From contig NC_135997.1 in NCBI RefSeq assembly GCF_048128805.1, positions 2,295,265 to 2,359,264 of the forward strand: a stretch of 64,000 bases of DNA, read 5' to 3'. Source of the stretch: Centroberyx gerrardi. Its lineage: Eukaryota; Chordata; Actinopteri; Beryciformes; Berycidae. A program made the translations under genes and the position numbers. Positions within the stretch are counted from its first letter, which is position 1. Every line of letters starts with the position of its first letter. This document shows, piece by piece, positions 45,681-58,745 of this stretch. A model generated the notes under the pieces. That model was given only the letters and a program-made list of their open reading frames with translations. It made no database searches and was not told where the DNA came from.

Positions 45681-46108
45681 GTGTCTTGGACAGAGAAATG
45701 TGATTGAGCTCTTGGTCCTAACTCATCTTCCAACAGGATTATGGATGCCAGATCCGCCCACTGGATTTATGGGTTGTCGTATAATGCCGGGGAATTCTGA
45801 CAAGGGACAGAAATTTATGTGCGTACATATTCAGGAGTTTCTCCGCGACACCCAGCTTTCCCATTGAGGTTCTCCGCTGCACGGGCGAATATACTGTATG
45901 TGTCTGTCTGTCTGCGTCTCGCTGCGATTACACTGATCCACTGGAACAGAGAGAGAGAATCTGAATGTTTTATAGATGGAAATAGGCCAGGCGGCGTGCA
46001 GAGAGGAGTTTGGTGCGTCAGCGGGAGATTTGAGGACACCTTCCTGTCTCTTTACAAGTCGTTCTTCCTCCCTCACAGACGCAACTAACTGCAGCCAATC
46101 CCCCCCTC

Positions 46109-46137
46109 CTCCTCCTCCTCCTCCTCCTCCTCCTCCT
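46109..46137. repeat. CTC trinucleotide microsatellite
   Basis: About ten CTC units. Confidence 0.95.
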
Positions 46138-46194
46138 CACCACCACCCGTCTTCATCCTTGTGCTCCTCCCCCTCTCTCCCCCTCTCTCTGCCT

Positions 46195-46345
46195 TCCTTC
46201 ATTGGCTTTAATCAGAGGTTTGATAGCGCTGCAGATCTGCCTGTTATTTCCTTTGACAGTCCTAAGAGGTTTAACTGCAGATTAAGTAACGCTGCAGATG
46301 AAGATAGATGGAGCCCAAGGCCAAATATACTGTAGGTGAACTCAT
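46195..46345. promoter_or_regulatory. Candidate conserved non-coding element
   Basis: Unique sequence with TTTAATCAGAGGTTTGATAG and paired GCTGCAGAT motifs. No open frame across it. Proposed from composition only. Confidence 0.3.
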
Positions 46346-47189
46346 ATTTGTGATTATGCATTACTGACTAGTCGTATTCAGGTTTGGCTTTACGATATTC
46401 ATGTTTTGTCTCAGTGAGGTTTTGATCACATACAACGCTTTTCTGAACAAGTCTCTGCTGTTTCCCCTGTTATTTTCAAATGTTTGGACGCAGCGAGTTC
46501 GCCTCTTCTTCAAACTATGCATCTTGAGTTTTGTATTTCGGCCCCGGACTCCAAGTCTTACGTTCAGCTTTTAACGTGTTTGGTTACAAGTTAACCAAGT
46601 CTTGGTTTATATCAACTTCAGTAAAATGCTCCTGGATAGCTTGACAGAGCCGGACGACAACAGGATTCAGACTTTCGCATGTAGACTACCGCTTTATTCA
46701 ACTATACTCAACCATACAATGCCTGGTCTCTGCAGCACTATACTCTCTAAACATACAGGTGTAGATGAATATAGTGTAACATGTACCAAGTCGTTACTGA
46801 AGAGATTTGAAGCTGTCCTTGTTAAATATATCACATGCAAATTAGACAAATCAATTTGCAATCGTTAATGCTATTATCTACTTACATTTCTGTCTCATGT
46901 ATTCCTCAATCGTTTTCATTGTCATTTACTTTTTTTATAGTTATTTTTTAGTTGTTTTTTTTCATGACGTTATTATTGCTTTGTGTAAATTATTATTACT
47001 TTTGTACTCTTTTTCCTATTTTTACTAATGTTTTCATCTTCATTTGTTAAGTCATTTTCATTTTTATTTGTAAGTGAATTTCCTTCTCAGTGACTCTTTT
47101 GACTTTTTTTTAACCACCTGTGCATACTGGACAATCTTGATTAATTCTGTCTATTGACATTTTATATTTTACTTTCTTGCACAAATATA

Positions 47190-47219
47190 CTAAACTAAAC
47201 TAAACTAAACTAAACTAAG
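47190..47219. repeat. AAACT pentanucleotide repeat
   Basis: Five to six CTAAA units, possibly the 3' tail of a decayed LINE whose body (46.4-47.2 kb) I cannot identify. Confidence 0.8.
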
Positions 47220-48095
47220 CTACTGGTCAGAAGATCGACTGGGAGTAGAATTTAACACCTGTTGCTGTAACTCCATCTCAGTAAAACTTGGAGCGCCACC
47301 CAGTGACGTAATCTGTTCTGCGACTACACACTGTTCCAGAAGCACAGCAGGCTTTTTTCTGACTGTTACAAGCTGCAGGTCGCATCACATCAGACAGACA
47401 GAGAAAAAGACTCCTCCTCCTCTTCCTCTTCAACAGAAAACAGACCAAACACTAACTTAATCTTGTCCATTTTCATTTTCAACAGTGTTAGCCCCTTTGT
47501 TACTTCCAGTTATCTAGCTAACGCTAATTAGATAGTTGCATAGCAACCAGAGTGATGTAACGCTGCCGGAGCCCTTTGAGCTCTCTGGAACCAGGAAGCT
47601 CTCAGCTGAGCTTTGTGTTTGAGCAGCGGAACAAAAGCCTCCTATCTGATCACAGCCTAATGTTAGAACATCATCTCCCAGTAATCCTGTGGCTTTGTGG
47701 AATATGGGACTTCTGTTGTGCGTAATCATATAGATCTATATTGCTCCGACGTTTTCTCCCTCCATCTCCCTCCATCTGTTTCCTCCTGACATCCTCTGCG
47801 GCTCTGTAATTACTCAAGATTTAATTAGTCGGAGAACAAAGGCAACTTGACATTCTCCACAGGTTCAAGATAGCTGCGCTCATCACACAGACAGTAAGCA
47901 GATATTTGACATGTTGGAGCACCAGCCTGTACTCTCCTCAAACACACTCGCTCCGTATCTCTGACTGCAGACGGAGCGCACCGATCCGACGCCGGGACGA
48001 AGTTTCTTGTCATGTTTACTCCAGGAAACGAATGCTGCGTGTGTTTCTGGAGCGCCACAGGGTCCATCAGCTGTCCTGGGCTTCAGAGAGGAGAA

Positions 48096-48111
48096 GAAGC
48101 AGAGAGAGAGA

Positions 48112-48168
<57 letters not shown>
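48096..48168. repeat. GA microsatellite
   Basis: Long AG dinucleotide run with one GGG interruption. Confidence 0.97.
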
Positions 48169-48170
<2 letters not shown>

Positions 48171-48489
48171 TTAACCAGCCCTTTATTGGCACAAACGTTT
48201 CCAGTTAGAGATCAAAAACAAGACATTTCAAAGAATAAAAATGGGTAAAACCAAATCACCCCCCCCCCCTATACACCCAAGTTTCTTTCAACAACATTGT
48301 ACCATTAAACATGGAAACAGCAGAAAATACATAAATAAATACATAAATAACAGCATTACTTGACTTAACTTTGTCACCTTTTGCCTTCCCTCAAAAAGCC
48401 AAGAGTAGTGAATCCCCAGTTTTCCAGTTGGAGGGGGAGAGAGAGAGATAGAGAGAGAGAGAGATAGAAATAAACAAGGGGGGGATCCT

Positions 48490-48630
48490 TGCTACCTCCT
48501 CACGTTCACAATGACAGTAATTACACAGAAGGTCATTCAATTAAAGCGGGCCGTGCTCCTACACGGCTCGTCACAAAAAAAGTGAGTTATGTGTAATTAA
48601 GTGCTGGGAGCTGGACTCAGGTAGACGGAG
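48490..48630. promoter_or_regulatory. Candidate conserved non-coding element
   Basis: Unique sequence with homeodomain-type TCAATTAAA and GTAATTAAGTG motifs and a palindromic CCGTGCTCCTACACGG. Proposed from composition only. Confidence 0.3.
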
Positions 48631-50198
48631 GGGAGCGGCGCTGGGAGAGAGAGGAAACCTTTCGCCCAACGCTGCGACCGGCACCCGAGGAGCCGGGAGA
48701 CGCGGCGCGGGAAACCAATTAATACATAAAGGTACGTTGGAGTCGCTGCGCCGCAAGCCGCACACCGACGTCATGTGACATATCGAAAAAAGGCCATCAG
48801 CTCTGATGTGTGATTACGATCGTGTTAGAAGTGTAACAGCCTCTTCTTTAGAAACCATTAAATACCGTGTTTGTTTCCACACGCCATGCACATGTTCCGC
48901 TGAAAACCACTTAGCTGCGTCTGAACATCGAATACACACATGATCTGTTTATATACCTGATGGACAGAGTTCAGAGGTCAATTCATGAAGGAACTCAACT
49001 CCAATTCAACTACAGGAAACAGAATTGGAATTGAATTGGAATTTCAGGAAGTTTAATTTAGTTCAATGAAATTCTGTGAAATTCCATGTTTTGTTTTTTT
49101 CTTGCCACATATCTGAGATTAGACACAGTATTATATATTATCAATACTAAATATCATAAAATGTTAAAGGAACCTTTCAGGTGGAGTTTGATGCAGAACA
49201 TGTAATCATAACACATACATTATGATTGAATGTATTTCATTTGTTGAACTGTCTTTTATTTGATTCATAACGTTTGATTGATGTTCACCTGGACAGCAAT
49301 AATCTGATATGAACCTGATTAAGACAATAGTCTGAATAAGAAATCGCATTTCCTGATTACCTTAACCTGAATAAAGTCACAGTCAGTAAGCAGAATCTCA
49401 TTAAGACATGTGGAGTATTCTGACTTTAGTCTCATTATTGAAGCATTTCACACTGTAAACACCTGAATCCAACCAGGACTCTCTATCGGAGGATCGGAGC
49501 GGCGATCCGACCGCTCTGACTTCCAGAGGCTGAACTGGTTTCAGAGGAAAAAGACTGACAGCAGAAAACAGAAGGAGAGGCTGAAACTGAGCATGCTCAG
49601 GATTTAGAGGGAACTGAATATCATGAAGTTTTCAGTAAAGTCTGAAACTGTCTCCTTTGTCCTGTTGATCGGACTTTGCTCCGCAGCATGGAAACAGGAA
49701 TATATATGGAAAATTTCTATAAGCAATACATGGAAACAGCTCAATCTGAATATTGTCTTATTTAGAATAAGACCAATACTCAGATTATCGCTGTCCATGT
49801 AAACACAGTCACTGATAAAGAAAAACGGCTTCATCCAGGCAGCAGAGACTTCAGTCCGTTCAGACTCTCAGGTCAGACGTATTGAAATTCCCCGTGTGAC
49901 AGCGGAGCGGCGTGGAGGAGAGCGGCTCGGTAAACAGCCGTGACACCGAGGTTATCGTACTCAATTAAGCGGCTATCGCTCCGATAGAAACGGATCCTTT
50001 GTCATGAGAACCCAGAGGGCCGAGGGCGAGGCGTCGCCTCATGTAAAGAGGCTGCTGTTAACTCCCAGGGCAAACACTACTGACACCCTGCCAACTACAA
50101 CAGCTGTGTGTGTGTGTGTGTGTGTGTGTCAGAGTCTAAAGGAAGAAATGCTGGCGCCAACTGACTGTTACACAGGGCAGTGAAAAAAAATTCTGCAG

Positions 50199-50915
50199 GA
50201 TTAAAGGAGCAGATCCTCTTACTGTATCAAGAATCTGTGATGTTCAACACAGTTATTTAGTGATGAAGTGTTGTGATTCACTGTTTTGATGAACCCACTT
50301 CACTACCTCAACCTGCCTCGTCTTCTTCTACTGCAAGTTAGTGACTTCCTACATTTCCCAGAATGCCTTTCAACAACCTCCAGGGGGCCTGAACTTGTTG
50401 CATTCAGCTGTGGGTTGTAAGTGTTGTTGGAGAGAGCGAAGATAGCGATAGCACAGTAGGAGCGAGCGAGAGAGACTTTTTCCAGTCAAGAAAAAGCGAG
50501 TCGCCCCTTACCAATGCAGCATTGCATTCTGGTCTCTCTCCTGCTCCTGTGGTGGAGAAATTGGTCTCTCTCCTCTTCTACGATGGATTTCTCCCTGTAT
50601 GATTGTTGAACGTCTCTTGGTGCAAAATGGCGGCTCTAGAAAGAAGCCCTCGCTCTTTGATTCTAAGGGACTGACACCAAAACCTGACGTTTACCGCTGA
50701 TGTTTTACATCCTGAAACATTTTCTCATGTCAAACTCCATTGTAGCTGCTGGAAACATCTGGAGGTGACGTCACCTCGTCTACGATTGGCCAGTTCAATC
50801 CACCAAGAAGAAAAACACAACAAACTACAAAATGGACCTGGTAATGCAAAGTAATATGCAGCCAATAGCTGTTTTTTTAAACAGTGTTAGTGTTTTATGC
50901 AGGAGTTTTCCGTTA
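50199..50915 (+). mobile_element. Window-dispersed MITE, copy 5 (most complete)
   Basis: About 720 bp, from TTAAAGGAGCAGATCC to GCAGGAGTTTTCCGTTAA. Contains all blocks shared with the other copies. Confidence 0.75.
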
Positions 50916-50959
50916 ACATGTAAACAGTCATAGTCAGATTGTGGCAGCAGAGTAAAAAA

Positions 50960-51900
50960 GAAATAATAATAATAACTTTATTTGTATAGCACTTTTCTTT
51001 ACATACAAATAAAACCCAGAGACAGTGATGTAAAAACCACAATTAAAGGTCCCATATGGTGTAAAGCAGGACTCCCCTTGCCTCTGTGATGATAAAGGAG
51101 TTGGATGGTCTATCTAAACATGGTGAAAGTATCAAAACGCACGGTCGCCAACTAAATCCACACAATCCATATTAGAAAAGCGAGCCTCTAAACGAGCCGT
51201 TTGGACTTCCGTAACTTTGTGGCGTCACAAAGGTTCGCTCATTATCATTTTTGTAAGAAATAATAGACTAACAAAGTGTTTTTTTCAAAGCGGTCGAGCG
51301 GTTGTCATTGTTTATTACCGGAGAGTTTTCCCTACCTGTAGCCGCCGGGCCGCGGCGTCTCACGTTTCACTCTTGAAACGGTTAGCCAATCGGAACGGAG
51401 GGTCGTTAATATTAATGAGCCTTAAAGACACGGCGACAGAAACAGCCTGTTCTTGGTAAGGCTCAGAGAGATGCTGGAAAATGAACGTGGAGAAATGGAT
51501 TGAGAGTGTTTTTGGTTCATGACACCACACACACAGCTTTGAATGGACCTCAAGACACAAAATAAAACACTGGAAAGTGGAGAATATGGGACCTTTAAAT
51601 AAAATAAAGTTGAATAAAAATGAATAAATAAATAAATTACAAAATAGAAATAAAAGGTAATACAAGAGATACACAGATACAACTAGAAAACAAACAAGAG
51701 ATACATCTAAAAACAGATGGAACTTTACATAAAAGTAAAGCGTGAGCTGAACCACATGAACGCAAAAAACAAGCCTAACCCTAACCCTAATAAAACAAGA
51801 AACACAATTAGAAAGTTAAGAAATAAAATGGAGATATAAATTAAAGAGCATTCCACATGAAATCCAGTCTGTAGAAGTGTGTTTTTAGAAGGGATTTAAA
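50960..51900. other. Intergenic sequence with LINE/SINE tail
   Basis: Starts AATAATAATAATAACTTTAT (interspersed-repeat tail, also at 36.66 kb). The remainder has no supported gene. Confidence 0.4.
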
Positions 51901-51949
51901 AGATGAAGGAAGTAAAGAGCAGACTCGCCGTCCCTCCTGTCGGGTGGAT

Positions 51950-52320
51950 CCAGGCGGTCCTCAGCTGCTCAGCAGATCACGATGTGGGCTTGGAAATAGT
52001 CATGGGGTTCTTGCCAAATCTCCCGCCTTTCCCAGCATGCCCTCCTGACCCGCCCGGTGCTGCGGCTGGCACGCCGCTCCCTCCCGCCATAATGCTCCCC
52101 CATATGGCACCCGGGCTCCTGCTGAGGAGCCGCTCACTGCTATTAATACACACAATGTAATAAAGGGCTCAATTGAATTAATCAGCTTGAAGACATTAAT
52201 CAGACATTAATGAAGTATTGACCTCTGCTCCGCTCTGCTGTTCACGCTGTCCGCCCGCCTGTTTACGTCTCTCGGCCCGCCGCTCCGTCTGAACGCCTCG
52301 CATTAGCGGTTGGGAATCTC
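51950..52320. promoter_or_regulatory. Candidate conserved non-coding element cluster
   Basis: Repeat-free stretch ending in a dense series of ATTAAT/TTAAT homeodomain-type sites (52,140-52,215). No conserved open frame. Confidence 0.35.
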
Positions 52321-52594
52321 TCGCTCTTCAGTAATCTCACACGAGAGCCAAAGCTGCATATGTTTTTCCATTCCATACAGTTTTCCATACGGCTGTCCGC
52401 CTCGTGCAGCGGCGCTGTGGAAACGACGGGCGAGGCGCTCGGCAGGCAAAGAGGACCAACGTGTAAAACTATCGATATTTCCTGGATTCCTGGAGCGTTT
52501 CCTCCTCCTACCTGAAGAAACCGCTGTGTGAAACATGTTGTGTACCTGCATCCAGATAGAGAGCTAGACTGTTACTCTGCTGATATTTTATTTT

Positions 52595-52800
52595 TATTTC
52601 TTTATTTAACCTTTATTTAACCTGGTAAAGTCTCATTGAGATTTAAAATCTCTTTAGCAAAGACCTGGCCAAGACAGCAGCATTTAAACATAAAGTTATA
52701 GATAACAAAGACAATAACTGACAAAATAGAAACATAAAACTATATCAAGTCACATACAAATTAAAATCAAGTGCAATAAAATTTGGATTGGGGGTAAAAG
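52595..52800 (-). mobile_element. LINE 3' tail remnant
   Basis: TTTAACCTTTATTTAACCTGG and CATTGAGATTTAAAATC match the element at 35.63 kb. Confidence 0.55.
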
Positions 52801-53394
52801 AACTAACAGTTCAGTCACAGTTCCCTATTGAATGTGCTTCTCTTATCTAGTTCTGTGTGTATTTGTATTTATAAGTAGAAGTAAAAGTTCTGGTGTAAAA
52901 ATCTACTTCAGTAAAAGTAAAAAGTGTCTAATTTAAAATGTCCTCAGAGTAAAACTTCCTGAGTTCCTCTTTAGAAAATAGAACGTTGTTAGCTGTGATC
53001 TTTTCCATTTGATTTTTTATTTAACTGAAATAAGAATAAATAATATCCTCTTAGTATCCCAAAGAACCTCATGAGAACCATCCAGTATAAGTCTAGTGGT
53101 TCTTCATGGTTCTTCTATTCTCCACGCAGCCTTTTAAAGAACCAGTTAAGAACCGTTATTTGCCGTCTCATTATTATTTCCTACTTTTGTATAACAGGGA
53201 CTCCACGTCTATTTTCAGGTTCCCAATAAATAAATATTGATATTTTTGAATCAATGGCTCCCTTCCCTATTTTGATTAATTTTGGGTTCATTCATTCTTG
53301 GTCTGCCTTAAGCATCAGTGTTTAGTTTCTAAGTAAATCTGCATCAGGACTATTTCTGTCCAGTCTGGAAGAATAACAGGTGAAAACATCTAAT

Positions 53395-53720
53395 TATCTG
53401 CCGTGGCGATGTCATCACTGATGAACACTTTAGTTGCGCCCGCTTTTTTATAATTTGTTAATGAGATTGTACCATCAGAAAAAAATGCTACCGCCGATTT
53501 ATCTGGTTGTCAAGGAGTTTGATTGTCAGTTGAGCAATGTTCTTGATTAGTGGATAATAGGACAATGGTGCCAAATAACTGTAATTACAGTCATTTTCTA
53601 AATTGCACACAACTAATCAATGCGGCGCTTATATCACGGCGGCAAGAAAAGAGGGAGAGAGGAGAGCAGAAATCAGGGCGGAGGTAAATTATATACCATT
53701 AGATACCGATGTAGTTTTTG
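53395..53720. promoter_or_regulatory. Candidate conserved non-coding element
   Basis: Unique sequence carrying TCTAATTATCTG, TTGTTAATGAG, CTGTAATTACAG (palindromic) and CTAATCAATG motifs. Proposed from composition only. Confidence 0.35.
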
Positions 53721-54269
53721 TCTCTGTGGTGAAATAAGGAAAACAGTTCTAATCATCCTGATCATCGTGCTGTTACCAGGCAGAGCTCAGTTCACTTCCA
53801 GTTCACTCAGTTCACTTTAAAAGAGAGAAATGGCCGTGTCAATGCGCTCCGAGGAAATAATTACGTTGAAAAATAATTAGCCAGTCATTAGCAGATAACT
53901 TAAGTGTTTATTTACATTCTGAATTGATTAAACTGAGACTGAACTGAACCAAAGCCTGACTCTTACCTGTCTTCACACACAAAGAACTTGTTGACTGTTA
54001 TCATGAATCAAACACTGCTGTTTAAAGGACATATTCACAGTATATTTTCATTCCTGTCATGTATTTTTTCCAGATAATACTAAATTCCAATATGTCCATT
54101 TTGATTTCGAGAAAGCCTTAGACAGTTTTGCATCTCCGTTTCCAAAATATCTTTGCGGAAACCTCATAATGTCAACTGAAATAATAAAATATGAAGTTGA
54201 AAATATATATGTAAGTAGGACCACATGGGAGAGATGAGCACATGGAAAGCATAAGCCTGCATGGCTCTG

Positions 54270-54396
54270 ATTTACAACAGAATTATTTCACAGCAACTCG
54301 ACTCGTGCCAAATGAGCTCCAGATTACAATAATACCACTGGCGGAGCAATTAAGTCCATATAAACACTGCATGCAGAGTGCTGGCACCAGGGTAAG

Positions 54397-54430
<34 letters not shown>

Positions 54431-54590
54431 GTGGATGTGGGGTCTCAGACTGTCAGCCTTCACCGTGTCTTGCCCCATATCCATCAGCAGCAGGCGAAGG
54501 CTAACCTGACAAACACCCAATATCACCAGCAGCTGCCTGGGCAAGGATAATTAATACAGCAAGCAATTTGGCAGAGCTATAAAAGTCCTG
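54270..54590. promoter_or_regulatory. Candidate conserved non-coding element, split by a CA microsatellite
   Basis: Unique flanks (54,270-54,398 and 54,480-54,590) with GGAGCAATTAAG and GGATAATTAATACAG motifs around a CA run (54,399-54,428). Confidence 0.35.
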
Positions 54591-54620
54591 ACACTGACGC
54601 TGAGACATGAGGGTGTGAGG

Positions 54621-54629
54621 TGAGAGAGA

Positions 54630-54683
<54 letters not shown>
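54621..54683. repeat. GA microsatellite
   Basis: About 30 GA units. Confidence 0.97.
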
Positions 54684-54684
<1 letters not shown>

Positions 54685-54749
54685 GGTGTTATCTCAGAGG
54701 GAAGTGGTGATAATCCGAGTAACATGAAACCAACTGACTCGTCTCTCTC

Positions 54750-55400
54750 CCGCCCTAAAACACTTTAAACAGAGCAACAATGGAGTTTGATAGCAGAAAA
54801 TGTAATAAGATCATATTCTGTCGGATGATCATGTGAGAAATCATCATCAGTCATCGCTCTTTCCAACATGGCTGAACAGAGCGCAGAGTTGCACGAGAAC
54901 GGAAGAAATTTCACACAATAAAGCCGAAAATGAACCACAAGTACAAATTTAAAAGACATGGATATTCCTAGATAACTATGGTTCAATTTCCTGTGGTATT
55001 TACATTCATAATCCCCTGAAATAGCCGAAGATTGCTTGCTAGCTAGGCTATCGCTAGCTCGAATGCTAACGTTAGCCTAGAAGGCTGTGAATCAATGTGT
55101 GTAAACTGTTGAGGAAACGTTTCAGGAAATTTTTCGACCGTAAAGCACGTGAACGCAAAACTACTCAGAAGGCCGAATTGTGACGAATGAATGCAACAAG
55201 TTCAGACCCCTCCTCTGTTGGTTGTCGAAAGGCATTCTGGGAAATGTAGTAAATCAATAACTGCAGTAGAAGTAGACGAGGCAGGTTGAGGGGAAAGTGG
55301 GTTCCCCCCAAAAAGTAAATGACAACACTTCATCACAAAATAACTCCTGGAATGAACTGAACACCACACATTAATAAACATATCTGAGGGTGGATTCTTT
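54750..55400 (-). mobile_element. Window-dispersed MITE, copy 6 (diverged)
   Basis: Reverse orientation. Keeps GGCATTCTGGGAAATGTAG and AACACTTCATCACAAAATAA but has lost the GATTGTTGAACG block. Confidence 0.6.
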
Positions 55401-57595
55401 TAACTTCTTTAAAAACTTTTTATTAACTTCAAATTCATGAACTCTACGAACTTCCTCAATTAGTAAATCTACACATTTAAAAGTACTCTACTCTCGCATT
55501 TGATGGACTTAATCCAATCAAGTTTCCTCATTTGTTGATCCATTTGTTCCCCTTTTCTTATTTCAACCTTCATTTAATTGCTTTGAACCTCTAATGTGTG
55601 ACCGTATTGTTAGAAAATGCGCTTTGAACTGAAATAAATTTGATCACCTCTGTTTCATGAGAGTGATCAATATCTATTCTGGGTTGATCCAGATGGCACT
55701 TCCTCTGTTATTCCTCTGTTATATTCTGTTTTTGGGGGGATCTTGGGTTGGAGGGGGTTTGGGAGACGGGATTATGGGTAATAAGGAGACGGATGCGGTT
55801 CCTCATGCTGGGAAAGTCTGGACTGATGCTCATATTCAGCTATTTCTTCTTCTTAAAGTCACACTGAAATTAAAAAACGACTCATCATACCATACACCTA
55901 CTTGATAATGTATGCACAAAAAAAAAAGACAAAAAAAATATTTGATTGTATTTTTATATCAAAATCTCATTACTCTTACTTCCTGGAAAATGGAAAATCT
56001 TTAGTGGCGACATCATCGTGTACCAGGAGGCGACATAAAAATTCAACCAATAAAACATCACATATTTATGGACAGTCCCGCCCCTCCCATCAAATCTCAC
56101 CCTAACTGAAGTCCCAGTGGTTTACACTTCAGAGTGATCCCTTGCCCCGCCCCAACATCCTGTTTCAACAGGAAATACATCACATTAAGGACGCAAGCAG
56201 CTCTCAAAATGCAGAGTGAACACCAGAGAAGAAGAGCGCAGACAAGTTCATCATGGCCACGTTCAAACCTCGCACCGATTTGCTACGGTGCAAAACGTTT
56301 ACTCCCAACGGCGTTGAGGTGTGTTTGATCCTATGGTTTGATCCTGTTCAGGGTGATTCTGCATTTTCATTGGCTACGGACAAACGGCTGTCACGCGGAT
56401 GCACAGTTGGCTCGGAGAATACTTTGAGGACGCACAGAATCGCCGTCTCAGCCAATAACCTGCAACAAACACTTTGCAACAGGATGTTCAACACATGCTT
56501 CGCTAAAGTTACAGGAACTGGAATTGGATCTCCCTGTAAGATGACAGGTTACCAACTGTGTCCAATAAATGAGCTGCTTGTGAGTCATGTGACTTTTGTT
56601 TACAAGCTGGTTGGCTTGTAATTGGGCAGTGTGTGAACCTAAACTAACAAAATCCAAAAATGCGACAAAGTCGACTTCCCCGCTGCGGTTCAGATCAAAG
56701 AGAACAAACTGGAGGTGCGACGGCAGCCCGAATCCGTCAGGCAGCGGGGCGAAGGCGTCACAACACACTTTCATCTCCCATCGCAGGACGCGCTGCGCTG
56801 CTGTTGTCATCCGTATGGTTACCAAGTCTGAATGTGTAATGATGAATATTTGGCTTCTCTGGCAGAAGACCCATCCCCATCAAAAAAACACAAAAACTTC
56901 AAAAGGCCCCGGCGGTGGTGGGCGCCTGTTTGAAAGCTCTTGCCTCCACAGACAAAAAAAACAAAATAAAAGCATGTGGGCATACATTAAAAGACTGAGC
57001 TGAGCAGAAACAACAGACACAACATGCGTCTTTACACAGCAGGAATAAAAGCCTCCATACGCATTCACTCCCACACTGAGGCAGAGAGTACACAGCAGAG
57101 TCTCCTCCTGCTCATCTGTGGCCTATGTTAATATGATTAGACTGGATTATGGTAATGTGCAGGGGGATCTGGTGGGTGTGGGGCGATGCTTTGCTGCTCT
57201 CGTTTCGGGGAAGAGTTAATTGGTTGGGCTGCTTTGATGTTCTGGTGATGGGAGATGGGGGTTTGTGGGAAGGGCTGGCGAAGCCGCTGTGTGAATCGAG
57301 CCCATTTTATTTTTGGCCTATGAGGGATCTGTGTTTGGCGAGCGCTAAAAAGGAATGAAACCTGATGAAACCAATGAGAAATGATGTAGATCTTGAGTCG
57401 AAACATTGTGTATATTCAGATTAAAAGTATGGGAGCGTGACTCTGTCAAATAAAGCAGAAATGCCAAAAAAACAGAAGAAGAAAACAGCTTGCTGAGCGC
57501 CTGGCTGAAGACGGTTCTTACAGTTTTTTGTCTTGAATCTGTTCAAGGTGCTTTGAGAAGCAGTTTTACTTGGTCTGGTTCTGGGTCAAAGAGTC
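55401..57595. other. Gene-poor region
   Basis: No gene is firmly supported. 56,640-56,825 has a minus-strand open stretch with an EF-hand-like LFDLNRSGEVDF (see findings). Confidence 0.4.
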
Positions 57596-57602
57596 AAAGA
57601 GT

Positions 57603-57697
57603 CTGGCCACGCCCCAATCAGTGATGTCACAGTGATGTCACAGCAGGTGTTTGATGGAAAACACCTGCTGTGACATCACTGACTGGGGCGTGGCCAG
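57603..57697. repeat. Short foldback palindrome
   Basis: CTGGCCACGCCCCAATCAGT... pairs with ...ACTGACTGGGGCGTGGCCAG around a short loop. The left arm carries one extra GTGATGTCACA unit. Confidence 0.85.
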
Positions 57698-57999
57698 AAG
57701 TTTCACCTTGAAAGTTTCACCCCATAGAGAGCAGTGCAGCAATGGTTTTCTGTTGATTTACTCTTTAATGACGCTGCCTTCCCAGTGACATATCTGGCAA
57801 CCAATGATATGTAATGCTCAAAGGTTCCGTGCCTTCTGATTGGAGAACATTGTTCAGCTCCGCCTCAGGTTTCTAGACCATCGGCTTCCAGCTGCAGCTT
57901 GATGGAGCTTTAGATTGTTCCTGTCCCATAGCACAACATGACCATAATACAGTATATGTGCAGGGGGTTGATAGTTATTGATTAATACCAGTGACTCAG

Positions 58000-58215
58000 T
58001 GATCACTGGGCCAGTGACTGAGATTTCTGCCTTTCAAAACTCAGTCAGGCTCACACTCTGTTTTGGAACAAAAACTTGTTCTCAAGCCAAAAAAGCAAAA
58101 GCCAAAGCAGCATTATTCTTCCAGTATTCAACATGGTGATTATTAGCTTTTCATTAGACATTTCTGTTGGAACTCTGCTCTAATTAGCTAGCTTGCTGCT
58201 CTCTACTGTGAAAAT
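58000..58215 (+). repeat. Dispersed repeat, pair with 13.0 kb
   Basis: Shares TGTTTTGGAACAAAAAC, TTCTCAAGCCAAAA and CTCTGCTCTAATTA blocks with 12998-13275. Confidence 0.6.
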
Positions 58216-58415
58216 GTGACATAAACTGAGCAGAGACCTGTTCATGCTGCTGCACCCACTGGCTGACCCAGGTCAAAGGTCACTTCATGCCCCTCTAACT
58301 CTGCTGTAAAAAACTGTAAACAATCAGCTGGCACCAGAGTGGGTCAGACTGGCACTGCAAAGTCACACCTACTGTATCTCCAGGTAATTTCACATCACTT
58401 AAAGTGGATTAGAGT

Positions 58416-58745
58416 AGTGGTTCTCAACCTGGGGGTCGGGACCCCCTGGGGGGTTGTGAGATAATCTTGGGGGGGGTCGCAGGATGATTTATGGGATACG
58501 AGAAAACATATTTCTACTGTACAAATTTATTGTGTGTATTTTTTCTGATTTTTCTCAAATTTTTGTTTTTTTCTTTGTGAAATACTGAATAGTTTTCAGC
58601 CTCTCTGCCTCCTCTGATAATAAACAAATGAAACGACCTGAAAAGGGAAAATCATTCTTTGGTTGAATTCTGCACGCTTGTGACGGGGTCGGAGTAGACA
58701 TCGCTTTGTTTTAAGGAGTTTCACAAGTGAAGAACTGCTGGATTA
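58416..58745. mobile_element. hAT-type element, CAGTGGTTC family, copy 3
   Basis: AGTGGTTCTCAACCTGGGGG start and the GAGTAGACATCGCTTTGTTT block in common with 24.30 kb. Confidence 0.65.

Noticed and set aside
46602..46868. 88-codon plus-strand frame
   Set aside because: No recognisable domain, AT-rich, next to a likely LINE tail; insufficient support as a gene.
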